64,000 bases of DNA from Methylibium petroleiphilum PM1 (GTDB lineage: Bacteria > Pseudomonadota > Gammaproteobacteria > Burkholderiales > Burkholderiaceae_C): positions 682,001-746,000 of the forward strand of contig NC_008825.1 of the NCBI RefSeq assembly GCF_000015725.1, in the 5' to 3' direction. This document shows positions 47,542-58,596 of this stretch, one piece after another. The notes beneath the pieces were generated by a model. It was given only the letters and a program-made list of their open reading frames with translations. It did no database searches and had not been told where the DNA came from. The position numbers and the translations under genes were made by a program. Positions within the stretch are counted from its first letter, which is position 1. Every line of letters starts with the position of its first letter.

Positions 47542-48670
47542 GTGCCGTGCTGACGCCTCCTCTGCCCGTGGCACCGCCGCGCAGTCGCCTGCTGCAGGGC
47601 AAGGCCTGGACGGCGCTGCTGGCCGCGGTGATCACCGTGACCGTGCTGGTGCCGGTGCTGAACCTCGTGGTGCCGGCCGGCAGCGCCTTCCACCTGAGCG
47701 ACTACGCGGTGGCGCTGATCGGCAAGATCATGTGCTACGCGATCTGCGCGCTGGCCATGGACCTGATCTGGGGCTACACCGGCATCCTGTCGCTCGGCCA
47801 CGGCCTGTTCTTCGCGCTCGGCGGCTACGCGATGGGCATGTACCTCATGCGCCAGATCGGCCGCGACGGCAACTACCAGTCGGACCTGCCCGACTTCATG
47901 GTCTTCCTCGACTGGAAGGAGCTGCCCTGGCACTGGAGCTTCAGCGACTCCTTCGTGGCCACGCTGTTCCTGATCGTCGCGGTGCCGGGCCTGCTGGCCT
48001 TCGTGTTCGGCTTCTTCGCGTTCCGCTCGCGCATCAAGGGCGTGTACTTCTCGATCATCACGCAGGCGCTCACCTTCGCCGCGATGCTGCTGTTCTTTCG
48101 CAACGAAACCGGCTTCGGCGGCAACAATGGCTTCACCGACTTCAAGCGCATCCTCTCCATCCCGATTGCGCAGCCGTCCACGCGCATGGTGCTGTTCGTG
48201 CTGACCGGGCTCACGCTGATCGGCTTCTTCCTGCTGGCGCGCTGGCTCATCCACACCAAGTTCGGCCGCGTGCTGCAGGCCATCCGCGACGCCGAGAACC
48301 GCGTCATGTTCTGCGGCTACGAGCCGCTGAACTACAAGCTCGCGATCTGGACGCTGTCGGCGGTGATGTGCGGCATCGCCGGTGCGCTGTACGTGCCGCA
48401 GGTGGGCATCATCAACCCGGGCGAGATGTCGCCGGCCGCCAGCATCGAGATCGCGATCTGGGCCGCGGTGGGCGGCCGCGCCACGCTGATCGGCCCGATC
48501 GTCGGTGCCTTCTTCGTCAACTTCGCGAAGAGCTGGTTCACGCAGGTCTTCCCCGAGTTCTGGCTGTACTTCCTGGGCGCGCTGTTCATCGCCGTCACGC
48601 TGTTCCTGCCGGACGGCATCGTCGGCGGCGTGAAGCGGCTGCTGGGCCGCGGCAGCAAGGAGAAGCGCGC

Positions 48671-48674
<4 letters not shown>
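47538..48674 (+). CDS. urtC: Urea ABC transporter permease UrtC
   Basis: Second inner-membrane permease of the urea importer, LivM-like. The 378-residue product has about ten membrane helices and includes LIWGYTGILSLGHGLFFALG and AIRDAENRVMFCGYEPLNYK, a cytoplasmic coupling region typical of UrtC. It overlaps urtB by 4 bases (ATGA) and urtD by 4 bases, so the permease and ATPase genes are co-translated. Confidence 0.96.
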
Positions 48675-49555
<881 letters not shown>

Positions 49556-49562
49556 ACACACC

Positions 49563-50255
49563 ATGCTGAAGGTCGAAGGCGTCAACCAGTACTACGGCGG
49601 TTCGCACATCCTGCGCGGGCTGGATTTCGAGGCGAAGGCCGGCGAGGTGACGGTCGTGCTGGGCCGCAACGGCGTGGGCAAGACCACGCTGCTGAAGAGC
49701 CTGGTCGGGCTGGTGAGCATCAAGTCCGGCAGCATCCGGCTCGACGGCACCGAGGTGCAGCGCCTCACGCCCTACGAGCGCGTGCGCCGCGGCATCGGCT
49801 ACGTGCCGCAGGGCCGCGAGATCTTCGGCCGCCTGACGGTCGAGGACAACCTGCGCATGGGCCTGGCCAGCAAGCCCGGCAGCACACCGATCCCGGCCGA
49901 GCTCTACGAGCTGTTCCCGGTGCTCAAGCAGATGCTCGGACGGCGCGGCGGTGATCTGTCGGGCGGGCAGCAGCAGCAGCTGGCGATCGCCCGCGCGCTG
50001 GCGGCCGGCCCCAAGCTGCTGATCCTGGACGAGCCGACCGAGGGCATCCAGCCCAGCGTCATCAAGGACATCGGCCGCGTGATCCGCAAGCTGGCCGATC
50101 GCGGCGACATGGCGATCATCCTGGTGGAGCAGTACTACGACTTCGCCGCCGAACTGGCCGACCAGTACCTGGTGATGGAGCGCGGCGAGATCGTGCTGCG
50201 CGGCCGCGGCGCCGACATGGAAACCGACGGCGTGCGCCAGCGCATGTCGATCTGA
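49563..50255 (+). CDS. urtE: Urea ABC transporter ATP-binding protein UrtE
   Basis: Second ATPase of the urea importer, LivF-like. The 230-residue product has Walker A GRNGVGKTT, signature LSGGQQQQLAIARAL and Walker B LLILDEPTEGIQPS, followed by LVEQYYDFAAELADQYLVM. It closes the urtABCDE operon. In many relatives ureD and the urease genes follow directly, but here the next gene is a diguanylate cyclase. Confidence 0.96.
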   Translation: MLKVEGVNQYYGGSHILRGLDFEAKAGEVTVVLGRNGVGKTTLLKSLVGLVSIKSGSIRLDGTEVQRLTPYERVRRGIGYVPQGREIFGRLTVEDNLRMGLASKPGSTPIPAELYELFPVLKQMLGRRGGDLSGGQQQQLAIARALAAGPKLLILDEPTEGIQPSVIKDIGRVIRKLADRGDMAIILVEQYYDFAAELADQYLVMERGEIVLRGRGADMETDGVRQRMSI

Positions 50256-50363
50256 GCGCGCTGCCCCGCGCCGCCGGGGCGTGCATACTGCGCGCGCCCG
50301 GCGCGGCGGTTCTCAAGCGTGCGGCGGGCAGGCCGATAGCCGATCAAGCCCTATCCACACGCC

Positions 50364-51449
50364 ATGACAGACCTGCTCGGATCCGTCGTCAGCCTCACCG
50401 GCTACCGTGACCGCGACCTGCTCGACGCAGCCGCGGTCACGATGCTGGCCGACTGGCTGCGACCGCTGAGCCTGAGCCTGTACCGCTGTGTGGGCGAGGC
50501 CGGCGATACGCGGCTGCTGCTGCAGGCGTGCGCCCGCGACGGCCCGCCGGCGGTGGCGGGCGATCCGCCGTGGACCCCGCTGGAGGCGCTGCCGTCGCTG
50601 GACGACTGGCTACCGCACCGCGACGCGCTGGCCGGCGGCGAACCGCTGCTGGCGCTGCCCACCAGCCGACCCGGCCCGCGAGGCCGGCCGGTGCTGCTGA
50701 ATGTGTTCCCGCTGTGGGTCGGCACCGAACGCTTCGGTCTGGTCGAGGTGCTCGCCGAGAAGCCGCTCGACGCCGAACAGCTGCGCTTCGTCGATGCCGT
50801 GCTGAAGATCTACCGCAACCAGGTCGGCCTGCTCGACTACAGCGAACGCGACACGCTGACCGGTCTGCTGAACCGCAAGACCTTCGACGAACAGTTCGGC
50901 AAGTGCCTGCTCGAGTGCGACGGCCCGGGGCCGCTGGCGCCGCTGTCGCCGTCGGCCGACGGCGGGCAGCAGCCCGAACGGCGCGCCCGCGCGTCGCTGC
51001 GCTACTGGATCGGCGTGGTCGACGTCGACCACTTCAAGCGCGTGAACGACAACTTCGGTCACCTGATCGGCGACGAGGTGCTGCTGCTGATGGCGCGCAT
51101 CCTGCGCGGCGCCTTCCGGCATGGCGACCGCCTCTACCGCTTCGGCGGCGAGGAGTTCGTCGTGATGCTGCACGCCGATTCGCGCGTGCACGCGGCGCTC
51201 GCCTTCGAGCGCTTCCGCGCGCGCATGGAGACCTGCCGCTTCCCGCAGGTCGGCAGCGTCACGGTCAGCATCGGCATGACCGAACTGCGCGCCGACGACA
51301 CCCCCAGCGCGGCCTTCTCGCGCGCCGACCTGGCGGTCTACCACGCCAAGCAGAACGGCCGCAACCAGCTGCAGTGCCACGACCAGCTGGTCGAGGGGGG
51401 CACGCTGGTCGAGGCGGGCGGCAAGGTCGGCGAGATCGAGCTGTTCTGA
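50364..51449 (+). CDS. Diguanylate cyclase with GAF-like N-terminus
   Basis: A 361-residue soluble protein. The first ~165 residues look GAF-like (LSLYRCVGEAGDTRLLLQ, VEVLAEKPLDAEQLRFV). The GGDEF domain follows from SERDTLTGLLNRKTFDEQF, has DVDHFKRVNDNFGHLIGDE, the active-site RFGGEEFVV, and an RxxD inhibitory site (RHGD) five residues before it. It should make cyclic-di-GMP with product inhibition. It has no membrane segment. Its signal is unknown. It starts 108 bases after urtE, with no shared regulation visible. Confidence 0.93.
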   Translation: MTDLLGSVVSLTGYRDRDLLDAAAVTMLADWLRPLSLSLYRCVGEAGDTRLLLQACARDGPPAVAGDPPWTPLEALPSLDDWLPHRDALAGGEPLLALPTSRPGPRGRPVLLNVFPLWVGTERFGLVEVLAEKPLDAEQLRFVDAVLKIYRNQVGLLDYSERDTLTGLLNRKTFDEQFGKCLLECDGPGPLAPLSPSADGGQQPERRARASLRYWIGVVDVDHFKRVNDNFGHLIGDEVLLLMARILRGAFRHGDRLYRFGGEEFVVMLHADSRVHAALAFERFRARMETCRFPQVGSVTVSIGMTELRADDTPSAAFSRADLAVYHAKQNGRNQLQCHDQLVEGGTLVEAGGKVGEIELF

Positions 51450-51600
51450 CGCCGGTACCACGCCGGCACGGCAGCGCTTCGCTGCGGTAAGCGAAAACCT
51501 GCGGGCCAGCAACCCCCCTGAACGACAGACGGGACAGTCACGCCCGACTCCCCTGGCGCCGACAGAATGCGCCGACTCAAAAACCTGGGGAGGACGACAA

Positions 51601-52356
51601 ATGAGGCATCGGATTGCTGCGCTGACGCTGGTGGTGGGGCTGGCCGGTTGTGGGGGCGGGGGCGGGGGTGATGACCCGCAGGACGCTCCGGCCACGGATG
51701 CAACGCCGCTGGAAGGGGGCTACGAGCTCGCCAGCAGCACCGGCGCCCGCGGTGAGGCGCTGATCCTGGAGGACCGCACGTTCTGGGGCCTCAGCGGCTT
51801 CGAGTCGGGCGGCACGCTCTACGTCGACACGCTGACGCAGGGGACCGTGAGCCGTGCCGGCGCGACGGTGAGCGCGACCGATCTGCGCCAGTACGACTTC
51901 CTGAACGGCGTGGTCAGGACGACCGGCTTCTCGGGCTCGATGAAGGTGTCGGGCATCGTGTCCGGCACGGTCAGCCCGAGCGGGGCGGCGGCCACCAACC
52001 TGACGCTGACGCCGGTGGCGGCTTCCGATTTCGACTACCACGCCGCCGCGAGCCTGGGCACGATCGTCGGCACATGGAACGGCGACTCGCTCGACGGCAG
52101 CAGCGGCAGCGTGACGGTGGGCGCCGGCGGCGCGATCACCGCCTCGCTGAGCGGCTGCAGCATCACCGGGAACGCGGCGCCGCATCCCAGCGGCAAGAAC
52201 CTCTACGCCGTGTCGGTCACCTTCGGTCCGTCACCCTGCATCCTCGCCAACGCGACGGCCAGCGGGATCGCGATCATCGGCACCGCGCAGCAGCTGGTGG
52301 TGGCCCTGACATCCGCCGACCGCTCGGCCGGCACGGTGTTCCTCGGCGTGCGTTGA
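51601..52356 (+). CDS. Hypothetical lipoprotein
   Basis: A 251-residue exported lipoprotein. The signal ends in a lipobox LAGC (residue 17 Cys) followed by a Gly run and acidic residues (GGGGGGDDPQD), the usual tether. The body is beta-rich and Thr/Ser/Gly-rich (TLYVDTLTQGTVSRAGATVS, GTWNGDSLDGSSGSVTVGAG) with one Cys pair (LSGCSITGN, SPCILANA). The family is not recognised, but the style matches outer-membrane lipoproteins of Burkholderiales. GGAGG lies upstream of the ATG. Confidence 0.8.
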   Translation: MRHRIAALTLVVGLAGCGGGGGGDDPQDAPATDATPLEGGYELASSTGARGEALILEDRTFWGLSGFESGGTLYVDTLTQGTVSRAGATVSATDLRQYDFLNGVVRTTGFSGSMKVSGIVSGTVSPSGAAATNLTLTPVAASDFDYHAAASLGTIVGTWNGDSLDGSSGSVTVGAGGAITASLSGCSITGNAAPHPSGKNLYAVSVTFGPSPCILANATASGIAIIGTAQQLVVALTSADRSAGTVFLGVR

Positions 52357-52396
52357 CGGACCTCGGGCGCGCGGGCCCTCCCGCGTCGCCTCTGCC

Positions 52397-53890
52397 TCAG
52401 CGCGCCCCCTTCACCACCGCATAGCGCGCCAGCGTGCGTTCGCGCGCCAGCTCATGGCGCACGATGGGCTCGGGGTAGTCGCGGCCGAGCACCAGGCCGG
52501 CGGCGACCAGGTCGAGCGGCTTGGCGTCCCACGGGGCGTGCAGCGCGGCGTCGGGCAGGGCGGCGAGCTGCGGCAGGTAGCGGCGGATGAACTTGCCCTG
52601 GGCGTCGAATTTCTGGCTCTGGCTCACCGGGTTGAAGATGCGGAAGTAGGGCTGTGCGTCGCAGCCGCTGGAGCTGGCCCACTGCCAGCCGCCGTTGTTG
52701 GCGGCGAGGTCGTAGTCGTTCAGCTTCTCAGCGAAATAGCGCTCGCCGCGGCGCCAGTCCAGCCCCAGGTCCTTGCACAGGAAGCTCGCCACCACCATGC
52801 GCAGCCGGTTGTGCATGTAGCCGGTCTGGTTGATCTGGAGCATGGCCGCGTCGACCAGCGGGTAGCCGGTGCGGCCCTCGCACCAGGCGGCGAACAGCGC
52901 GTCGGCATGCTTGCCATGCTCCCACTTGATCTTGTCGTATTCGGGCTTGAAGCTGCGCTCGACGACCTGTGGGTGGTGGTGCAGCACCTGGTGGTAGAAG
53001 TCGCGCCAGATCAGCTCCGACAGCCAGACCTCGGCGCCGCGCGAGCCGGCGCGCGCGCGGTCCCAGGCCAGCCGCGCCAACTCGCGGATCGACAGCGTGC
53101 CGAAGCGCAGGTGCACGCTCAGGTAGCTGGGGCCCTTGACGGCGGGGAAGTCGCGCGTCTGGTCGTAGCGATCGATGCGCTCGTCGCCGAAGTCCTCCAG
53201 CAGCGCGCGGCCGCCGGCGGTACCGGGGGCGAGCTTCAGCGCCGCCAGGTTGGTGGGTTCGAAGCCGATGGCGGCCAGCGTGGGCACGCCCGCGGCCTCA
53301 CCCGCCGGGCGCGGCGCCAGCGCGCCGGCATGGCGGCCCACCGGGTAGGCCTGCAGGTAGAAGGGCTCCAGCTTCTTCAGCCAGGCGTTCTTGTAGGGCG
53401 TGAACACGCCATAGGGCGTGCCGGCGCCAGTCAGCACCTCGTCGGTGTCGAACACCACCTGGTCCTTGGCCGGGTGGAAGGCGATCCCGGTCTGGGCGAG
53501 CGCGCCTCGCACCTGGGCGTCGCGCGCCACGGCGGCGGGCTCGTAGTCGGTGTTCGCGTAGACCGCCTGCACGTGCAGTGCGGCGGCCAGTCGCGGGATC
53601 TCGTCGCGCGCGCGGCCATGGCGCACGATCAGCCCGACGCCCTCGGTGCCGTGGCTGCGGCCCAGGGTGTGCAGCTGCGCGTCCAGGTCGACCAGGCTGT
53701 CGCGGATGAACTCGACGCGGCGGTCGGTGCGCGGCAGCGGGTCCAGGATCTCGGTGTCGAACACGAATGCCACCCAGACCCGCCGTGCGGCGCGCAGCGC
53801 GTGGTAGAGCGCGGCATGGTCGTGGGCGCGCAGGTCCCGGCGGCACCACACCAGCGCGGCGTCGAGTGTTTTTCCGGAGGCCTTGTCCAT
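52397..53890 (-). CDS. phrB: Deoxyribodipyrimidine photo-lyase (class I CPD)
   Basis: Light-driven repair enzyme for cyclobutane pyrimidine dimers. The 497-residue product has the antenna-binding N-terminal domain (LVWCRRDLRAHDHAALYHAL) and the FAD domain: LSELIWRDFYHQVLHHHP, TGYPLVDAAMLQINQTGYMH, NRLRMVVASFLCKDLGLDWR and the DNA-binding GGWQWASSSGCDAQPYFRI. All core positions look intact. It is divergent from yqgE across 34 bases. Confidence 0.95.
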   Translation of the reverse strand: MDKASGKTLDAALVWCRRDLRAHDHAALYHALRAARRVWVAFVFDTEILDPLPRTDRRVEFIRDSLVDLDAQLHTLGRSHGTEGVGLIVRHGRARDEIPRLAAALHVQAVYANTDYEPAAVARDAQVRGALAQTGIAFHPAKDQVVFDTDEVLTGAGTPYGVFTPYKNAWLKKLEPFYLQAYPVGRHAGALAPRPAGEAAGVPTLAAIGFEPTNLAALKLAPGTAGGRALLEDFGDERIDRYDQTRDFPAVKGPSYLSVHLRFGTLSIRELARLAWDRARAGSRGAEVWLSELIWRDFYHQVLHHHPQVVERSFKPEYDKIKWEHGKHADALFAAWCEGRTGYPLVDAAMLQINQTGYMHNRLRMVVASFLCKDLGLDWRRGERYFAEKLNDYDLAANNGGWQWASSSGCDAQPYFRIFNPVSQSQKFDAQGKFIRRYLPQLAALPDAALHAPWDAKPLDLVAAGLVLGRDYPEPIVRHELARERTLARYAVVKGAR

Positions 53891-53912
53891 GCGCCGGAGT
53901 GTGCCCGGTCAC

Positions 53913-53918
53913 TACAAT
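53913..53918 (+). promoter_or_regulatory. TACAAT -10 element before yqgE
   Basis: TACAAT ends 6 bases before the yqgE ATG. This predicts transcription starting on or next to the A of ATG, a leaderless mRNA, as in the DUF2946 gene. No -35 is clear. Confidence 0.42.
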
Positions 53919-53924
53919 CGCCGC

Positions 53925-54527
53925 ATGGGCTCGGACTCCGCCACCAACCTGACGAATCAGTTCCTGATTGCCATGCCCGGCATGGCCGACGATAACTTCG
54001 CCGGCTCGGTGGTCTACCTGTGCGAGCACACCGAGCGCGGTGCGCTCGGCCTGGTGATCAACAAGCCCAGCGACATCAAGCTGGGCCGCCTGTTCGAGAA
54101 GGTCGACCTGCCGCTCGACCGCGAGGAGCTGGCGGAGCAGCCGGTCTACCTCGGCGGGCCGGTGCAGACCGAGCGCGGTTTCGTGCTGCACGAGCGCGGC
54201 GAGGACGACGCGGCCGACATCGACGCCGATGGCGCCACCTACACCTCCTCGCTGCGCATCCCCGGCGGCATGGCCATGACCACCAGCAAGGACGTGCTCG
54301 AGGCCCTGGCCAACGGTGCCGGCCCGAAGCGCGTGCTGGTCACGCTGGGCTATGCCGGCTGGAGCGCCGGCCAGCTGGAGGACGAGATCGCCCGCAACGG
54401 CTGGATCACCGTCGACGCGAAGCCCGAGGTGATCTTCGAGACGCCGACCGAGCAGCGCTACGACAAGGCGCTGTCGCTGCTGGGCATCGACCCGCGCATG
54501 CTGAGCAGCGAAGCGGGCCATGCCTGA
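53925..54527 (+). CDS. yqgE: YqgE/AlgH family protein
   Basis: A 200-residue conserved protein of the UPF0301 family. It has [54 protein letters not shown] and [15 protein letters not shown], the classical markers. The function is not settled; it nearly always precedes ruvX. ATG 53925 is chosen because the residues before it are not conserved and TACAAT stands 6 bases upstream. It overlaps ruvX by 8 bases. Confidence 0.94.
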   Translation: MGSDSATNLTNQFLIAMPGMADDNFAGSVVYLCEHTERGALGLVINKPSDIKLGRLFEKVDLPLDREELAEQPVYLGGPVQTERGFVLHERGEDDAADIDADGATYTSSLRIPGGMAMTTSKDVLEALANGAGPKRVLVTLGYAGWSAGQLEDEIARNGWITVDAKPEVIFETPTEQRYDKALSLLGIDPRMLSSEAGHA

Positions 54528-54930
54528 GCCGGCCGGAGCCCCGCAGCCCCTGCAGACCCTGCTCGCTTTCGATTTCGGCCTCAAGCGCACCGGGGTGGCC
54601 ACCGGCAACACGCTGACGCGCAGCGCCCAGCCGCTGCGCACCGTGGCGGCCGAGGGCGACGCGCGCTTCGACGCCATCGCGAAGCTGATCGCCGAATGGC
54701 AGCCGGCCGCGCTGGTGGTCGGCGTGCCGTTCCACCCCGACGGCGCGCCGCACGACAATACCCGGCGCGCGCAGCGTTTCGCCCGCCAGCTGCACGGCCG
54801 CTTCCGGCTGCCGGTGCACGAGGTCGACGAGCGCTGGTCCACCACCGAGGCCCTGTCCGATGGGGCGCGCGACGCCGATGCCGCCGCCGCGGCGATCCTG
54901 CTCGAACAGTATTTCCAGGAGCACGCATGA
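54520..54930 (+). CDS. ruvX: Holliday junction resolvase-like RuvX (YqgF)
   Basis: RNase H-fold nuclease needed for 16S rRNA 5' processing and possibly recombination. The 136-residue product begins with the catalytic Asp region [16 protein letters not shown], has [10 protein letters not shown] and ends with [11 protein letters not shown] and [13 protein letters not shown]. Length is normal. It overlaps yqgE at its start and pyrR by 4 bases (ATGA). Confidence 0.94.
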   Translation: MPEPAGAPQPLQTLLAFDFGLKRTGVATGNTLTRSAQPLRTVAAEGDARFDAIAKLIAEWQPAALVVGVPFHPDGAPHDNTRRAQRFARQLHGRFRLPVHEVDERWSTTEALSDGARDADAAAAAILLEQYFQEHA

Positions 54931-55427
54931 CGACCCTGCACCTCGACGCGGAAGCGCTCTACGCCGATCTGCTGGCGCGGGTGCGGCCGCTGCTCAAGCC
55001 CGAGACCGTGCTGGTCGGCATCTGGTCGGGCGGCGCCTGGCTGGCCGAGCGGCTGCAGCGTGACCTGGGACTGGCCGGCCGCCACGGCGTGATCTCGAGC
55101 GCGCTGCACCGAGACGACTTCGGCTCGCGCGGCATGAGCGCCACCACCGATGCGACGGCGCTGCCGTTCGAGATCGAGGGCCGCCACATCCTGCTGATCG
55201 ACGACGTGCTCTACACCGGCCGCACGGTGCGCGCGGTGATCAACGAACTGTTCGACTTCGGCCGCCCGGCCAGCGTCGGCCTCGCGGTGCTCGTCGACCG
55301 CGGCGGGCGCGAACTGCCGATCGAGCCCGCCGTGTCGGCCGCCCGCGTGGTGGTGCCGCGCCACCAGCGGCTCGCGCTGGTGCGCGACGAGGCCGGCGGC
55401 TTCACACTCCAACTCGAAAGCGCCTGA
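54927..55427 (+). CDS. pyrR: Bifunctional PyrR regulator / uracil phosphoribosyltransferase
   Basis: A 166-residue PRTase-fold protein. The PRPP loop is in [35 protein letters not shown] and [13 protein letters not shown] complete the PyrR pattern. In Gram-positives PyrR is an RNA-binding attenuator; in Proteobacteria its role at the pyr operon is less clear and it may act as UPRTase. It overlaps ruvX at the start and the pyrB ATG at the end (TGATG). Confidence 0.94.
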   Translation: MTTLHLDAEALYADLLARVRPLLKPETVLVGIWSGGAWLAERLQRDLGLAGRHGVISSALHRDDFGSRGMSATTDATALPFEIEGRHILLIDDVLYTGRTVRAVINELFDFGRPASVGLAVLVDRGGRELPIEPAVSAARVVVPRHQRLALVRDEAGGFTLQLESA

Positions 55428-56389
55428 TGCTGAACAAGCGCAACCCGCAGCTCAACGCCCACGGCGAGCTGATCCACCTGCTGTCGATCGAAGGCCTGCC
55501 GAAGGCGGTGCTGACGCAGATCCTCGACACCGCGGGCACCTTCCTGAGCGTCAACGACCGCGAGGTGAAGAAGGTGCCGCTGCTGCGGGGCAAGAGCGTG
55601 TTCAACCTGTTCTTCGAGAACAGCACGCGCACGCGCACCACCTTCGAGATCGCTGCCAAGCGCCTCAGCGCCGACGTCATCAACCTCGACATCGCGCGCA
55701 GTTCCACCGCCAAGGGCGAGAGCCTGCTCGACACCATCGCCAACCTGTCGGCGATGCACGCCGACATGTTCGTGGTGCGCCATGCCGAAAGCGGCGCGCC
55801 CTACCTGATCGCGCAGCACGTGGCGCCCCACGTGCACGTGGTCAACGCCGGCGACGGCCGTCACGCGCACCCCACGCAGGGGCTGCTCGACATGTACACG
55901 ATCCGCCACTACAAGAAGGACTTCAGCAACCTCGTGGTGGCGATCGTCGGCGACATCGTGCACTCGCGCGTGGCGCGCTCCGACATCCACGCGCTCACCA
56001 CGCTGGGCGCGGCGGAGGTGAGGGCGGTCGGCCCGCGCACCCTCGTGCCGGCCGACCTGAAGCACATGGGCGTGCGCGTCTGCCACGACATGAGCGAAGG
56101 CATCCGCGACGCCGACGTGATCATCATGCTGCGGCTGCAGAACGAGCGCATGAGCGGTGCGCTGCTGCCGAGCGCCGGCGAGTACTTCAAGAGCTTCGGC
56201 CTCACCGAGGAGAAGCTCGCGCTCGCCAGGCCCGACGCCATCGTGATGCACCCCGGCCCCATCAACCGCGGCGTGGAGATCGACTCGTCGGTGGTCGACG
56301 GCAGGCAGAGCGTGATCCTGCCGCAGGTGACCTTCGGCATCGCGGTGCGCATGGCGGTCATGAGCACGATCGCGGGGAACAACGCATGA
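55427..56389 (+). CDS. pyrB: Aspartate carbamoyltransferase catalytic chain
   Basis: First committed enzyme of pyrimidine synthesis, joining carbamoyl phosphate and aspartate. The 320-residue product has the carbamoyl-phosphate site [19 protein letters not shown], the [12 protein letters not shown] region, and [16 protein letters not shown] near the C-terminus. It is the longer type found with the inactive dihydroorotase PyrC'. There is no pyrI. The start overlaps the pyrR stop and the stop overlaps the next ATG. Confidence 0.96.
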   Translation: MLNKRNPQLNAHGELIHLLSIEGLPKAVLTQILDTAGTFLSVNDREVKKVPLLRGKSVFNLFFENSTRTRTTFEIAAKRLSADVINLDIARSSTAKGESLLDTIANLSAMHADMFVVRHAESGAPYLIAQHVAPHVHVVNAGDGRHAHPTQGLLDMYTIRHYKKDFSNLVVAIVGDIVHSRVARSDIHALTTLGAAEVRAVGPRTLVPADLKHMGVRVCHDMSEGIRDADVIIMLRLQNERMSGALLPSAGEYFKSFGLTEEKLALARPDAIVMHPGPINRGVEIDSSVVDGRQSVILPQVTFGIAVRMAVMSTIAGNNA

Positions 56390-57705
56390 AGATCCTGATC
56401 AGCAACGGCCGCGTGGTCGACCCGGCCTCGGGCCGCGACGAGCGGGCCGACATCGCCATCGCCAACGGCCGCATCCTCACGATCGGCAAGGTGCCGGCCG
56501 ACTTCGCGCCGGAGCGCACCATCGACGCCGCCGGCCTGGTGGTGGCGCCCGGCCTGGTGGACCTGGCCGCGCGCCTGCGTGAGCCCGGCCACGAGCACGA
56601 GGGCATGCTCGAGAGCGAGCTGGCCGCCGCCGCCGCCGGTGGCGTGACCAGCCTGGTCTGCCTGCCCGACACCGACCCCACGCTCGACGAGCCCGGGCTG
56701 GTGGAGATGCTCAAGTTCCGCGCCCGCAAGCTCAGCCGCTGCCGGCTGTTCCCGCTCGGCGCGCTGACGCGCGGCCTCGGCGGCGAGGTGCTGACCGAGA
56801 TGGCCGAGCTCACCGAGGCCGGCTGCGTGGGCTTCTCGCAGGCCGACGCGGTGCTGCGCGACACGCAGGTGCTGTCGCGCGCGCTGCAGTACGCGGCCAC
56901 CTTCGGCTACACGGTGTGGCTGCGGCCGAACGATCCCTGGCTGGGCTCGGGCGTCGCCGCCAGCGGCGCGGTCGCCACGCGGCTCGGGTTGTCGGGCGTG
57001 CCGGTGGCGGCCGAGACGATCGCGCTGCACACGCTGTTCGAGCTGGTGCGCTCCAGCGGCGCGCGCGTGCACCTGTGCCGCTTGTCCAGCGCTGCCGGCG
57101 TGGCGCTGCTGCGCGAGGCCAAGGCCGAGGGGCTGCCGGTCACGGCCGATGTCAGCATCAACTCGCTGCACCTGACCGATGTCGACATCGGCTACTTCAA
57201 CCCGGCCATGCGCCTGGTGCCGCCGCTGCGCCAGCAGCGCGACCGCGACGCGCTGCGCGCCGGGCTGGCCGACGGCACGATCGACGCGCTGGTGTCCGAC
57301 CACACGCCGGTCGACGAGGACGCCAAGACCCTGCCGTTCGCCGAGGCCGAACCCGGTGCCACCGGCCTGGAGCTGCTGCTGAGCCTGGCGCTCAAGTGGG
57401 GCGAGGACAGCGGCGCCGGCCTGCGCCGCGCGCTCGCCACCGTGAGCTGCGAGCCGGTGCGGGTGCTGGGCGACGCGCTCGGTTCGCTCGCCTCCAGCGC
57501 GGGCCGCCTCGTCGAGGGCGGGGTGGCCGATGTCTGCGTGTTCGACCCCGAGGCGCGCTGGACCGTCGCGCCGGCCGCACTGCGCAGCCAGGGCAAGCAC
57601 ACGCCGTTCGCTTTCGACACCAGCGGCTTCGCGCTGCCGGGGCGCGTGCGCGCCACCTTGGTCGCCGGCCACGTGGCGCACGAAGCCACGCGCGACGCGG
57701 CATGA
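56386..57705 (+). CDS. pyrC: Dihydroorotase-like PyrC' (probably non-catalytic)
   Basis: A 439-residue amidohydrolase of the dihydroorotase type. The metal-binding HxH that should follow the Asp is lost: the sequence reads [11 protein letters not shown] where active enzymes have DxHxHLREPG. [11 protein letters not shown] and [16 protein letters not shown] are kept. This matches the pseudo-dihydroorotase that in Pseudomonas is needed only to assemble the ATCase dodecamer with PyrB. A true PyrC must then lie elsewhere. It overlaps pyrB by 4 bases. Confidence 0.92.
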   Translation: MKILISNGRVVDPASGRDERADIAIANGRILTIGKVPADFAPERTIDAAGLVVAPGLVDLAARLREPGHEHEGMLESELAAAAAGGVTSLVCLPDTDPTLDEPGLVEMLKFRARKLSRCRLFPLGALTRGLGGEVLTEMAELTEAGCVGFSQADAVLRDTQVLSRALQYAATFGYTVWLRPNDPWLGSGVAASGAVATRLGLSGVPVAAETIALHTLFELVRSSGARVHLCRLSSAAGVALLREAKAEGLPVTADVSINSLHLTDVDIGYFNPAMRLVPPLRQQRDRDALRAGLADGTIDALVSDHTPVDEDAKTLPFAEAEPGATGLELLLSLALKWGEDSGAGLRRALATVSCEPVRVLGDALGSLASSAGRLVEGGVADVCVFDPEARWTVAPAALRSQGKHTPFAFDTSGFALPGRVRATLVAGHVAHEATRDAA

Positions 57706-57736
57706 GCGCCCGTCGCGTCACCGCCGCGCCACCCTG

Positions 57737-58486
57737 ATGCTGCGCCGTCTGCGTGCCGCGTGGCGCCTGCTGCGCGTGCTGCTGCACGTGTTGCACGGCC
57801 TGGCCATCGTGCTGACGATGTTCCGCGCGCTCGGGCGTACCGAGCGGCGCGAGCGCGTGCGCTGGTGGGCCGCCAAGATGCTGCGCGTGGCCGGGGTCGG
57901 TGCCCGGCGCAGCGGCGAACCCTGGCCCGGCGGGGCGTTGCTGGTCGCGAACCACATCTCCTGGCTGGACATCGTGGCCATCCACGCCTTCTGCCCGCAG
58001 GCGCGCTTCGTGTCCAAGGCGGACGTCCGGCACTGGCCGCTGCTGAGCCGGCTGACCGAGGCGGCCGACAGCCTCTACCTCGAGCGCGAGCGCAAGCGCG
58101 ACGCGCTGCGCGTGGTGCACCAGATGGCCGAAGCACTGACGGCCGGCGACACCGTGGCGGTGTTCCCCGAAGGCACCACCGGCGAGGGCCACGCGCTGCT
58201 GCCCTTCCACGCCAACCTGCTGCAGGCTTCCATCGCCACCGGCACGCCGGTGCAGCCGGTGGCGCTGCGCTACCGCGACCGGCACGACGAGGTCAGCAAG
58301 GCGGTGGCCTACGTCGGCGACACCACGCTGGTGCAGAGCCTGTGGTGGGTGGCCTGCGCCGACGGCTTGCAGGTGCACGTGCAGTTCCTCGCGCCGCAGG
58401 CCAGCGCGCAGGCCGAGCGCCGCGCGCTCGCCGAGCGCCTGCGCGCCGCGATCGACGAAGCCCTGCAGACGCCACCGACCACGTGA
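57737..58486 (+). CDS. plsC: 1-acyl-sn-glycerol-3-phosphate acyltransferase
   Basis: Acyltransferase that makes phosphatidic acid from lysophosphatidic acid at the inner membrane. The 249-residue product has an N-terminal hydrophobic segment (LLHVLHGLAIVLTMF), the HX4D motif in NHISWLDIV and the glycerol-phosphate motif VFPEGTTGEG. ATG 57737 lies 31 bases after pyrC', with no better start. It ends the pyr operon. The substrate could also be a lyso-ornithine-type lipid, as for some family members. Confidence 0.9.
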   Translation: MLRRLRAAWRLLRVLLHVLHGLAIVLTMFRALGRTERRERVRWWAAKMLRVAGVGARRSGEPWPGGALLVANHISWLDIVAIHAFCPQARFVSKADVRHWPLLSRLTEAADSLYLERERKRDALRVVHQMAEALTAGDTVAVFPEGTTGEGHALLPFHANLLQASIATGTPVQPVALRYRDRHDEVSKAVAYVGDTTLVQSLWWVACADGLQVHVQFLAPQASAQAERRALAERLRAAIDEALQTPPTT

Positions 58487-58596
58487 TGTCCGCAGTGCGG
58501 CTATGTCTGCATTGCTGCGCCGTCGATCACCCCCTGCTGTTCCCGCAGGCTCCGCCGTCACCGGCACAGAGAGCGGCCGAACGTCGAGGGGACGCC

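Noticed and set aside
50262-50280. GC-rich inverted repeat (GCCCCG/CGGGGC) after urtE
   Set aside because: It is a short stem with no T run; too weak to call a terminator in DNA this GC-rich.
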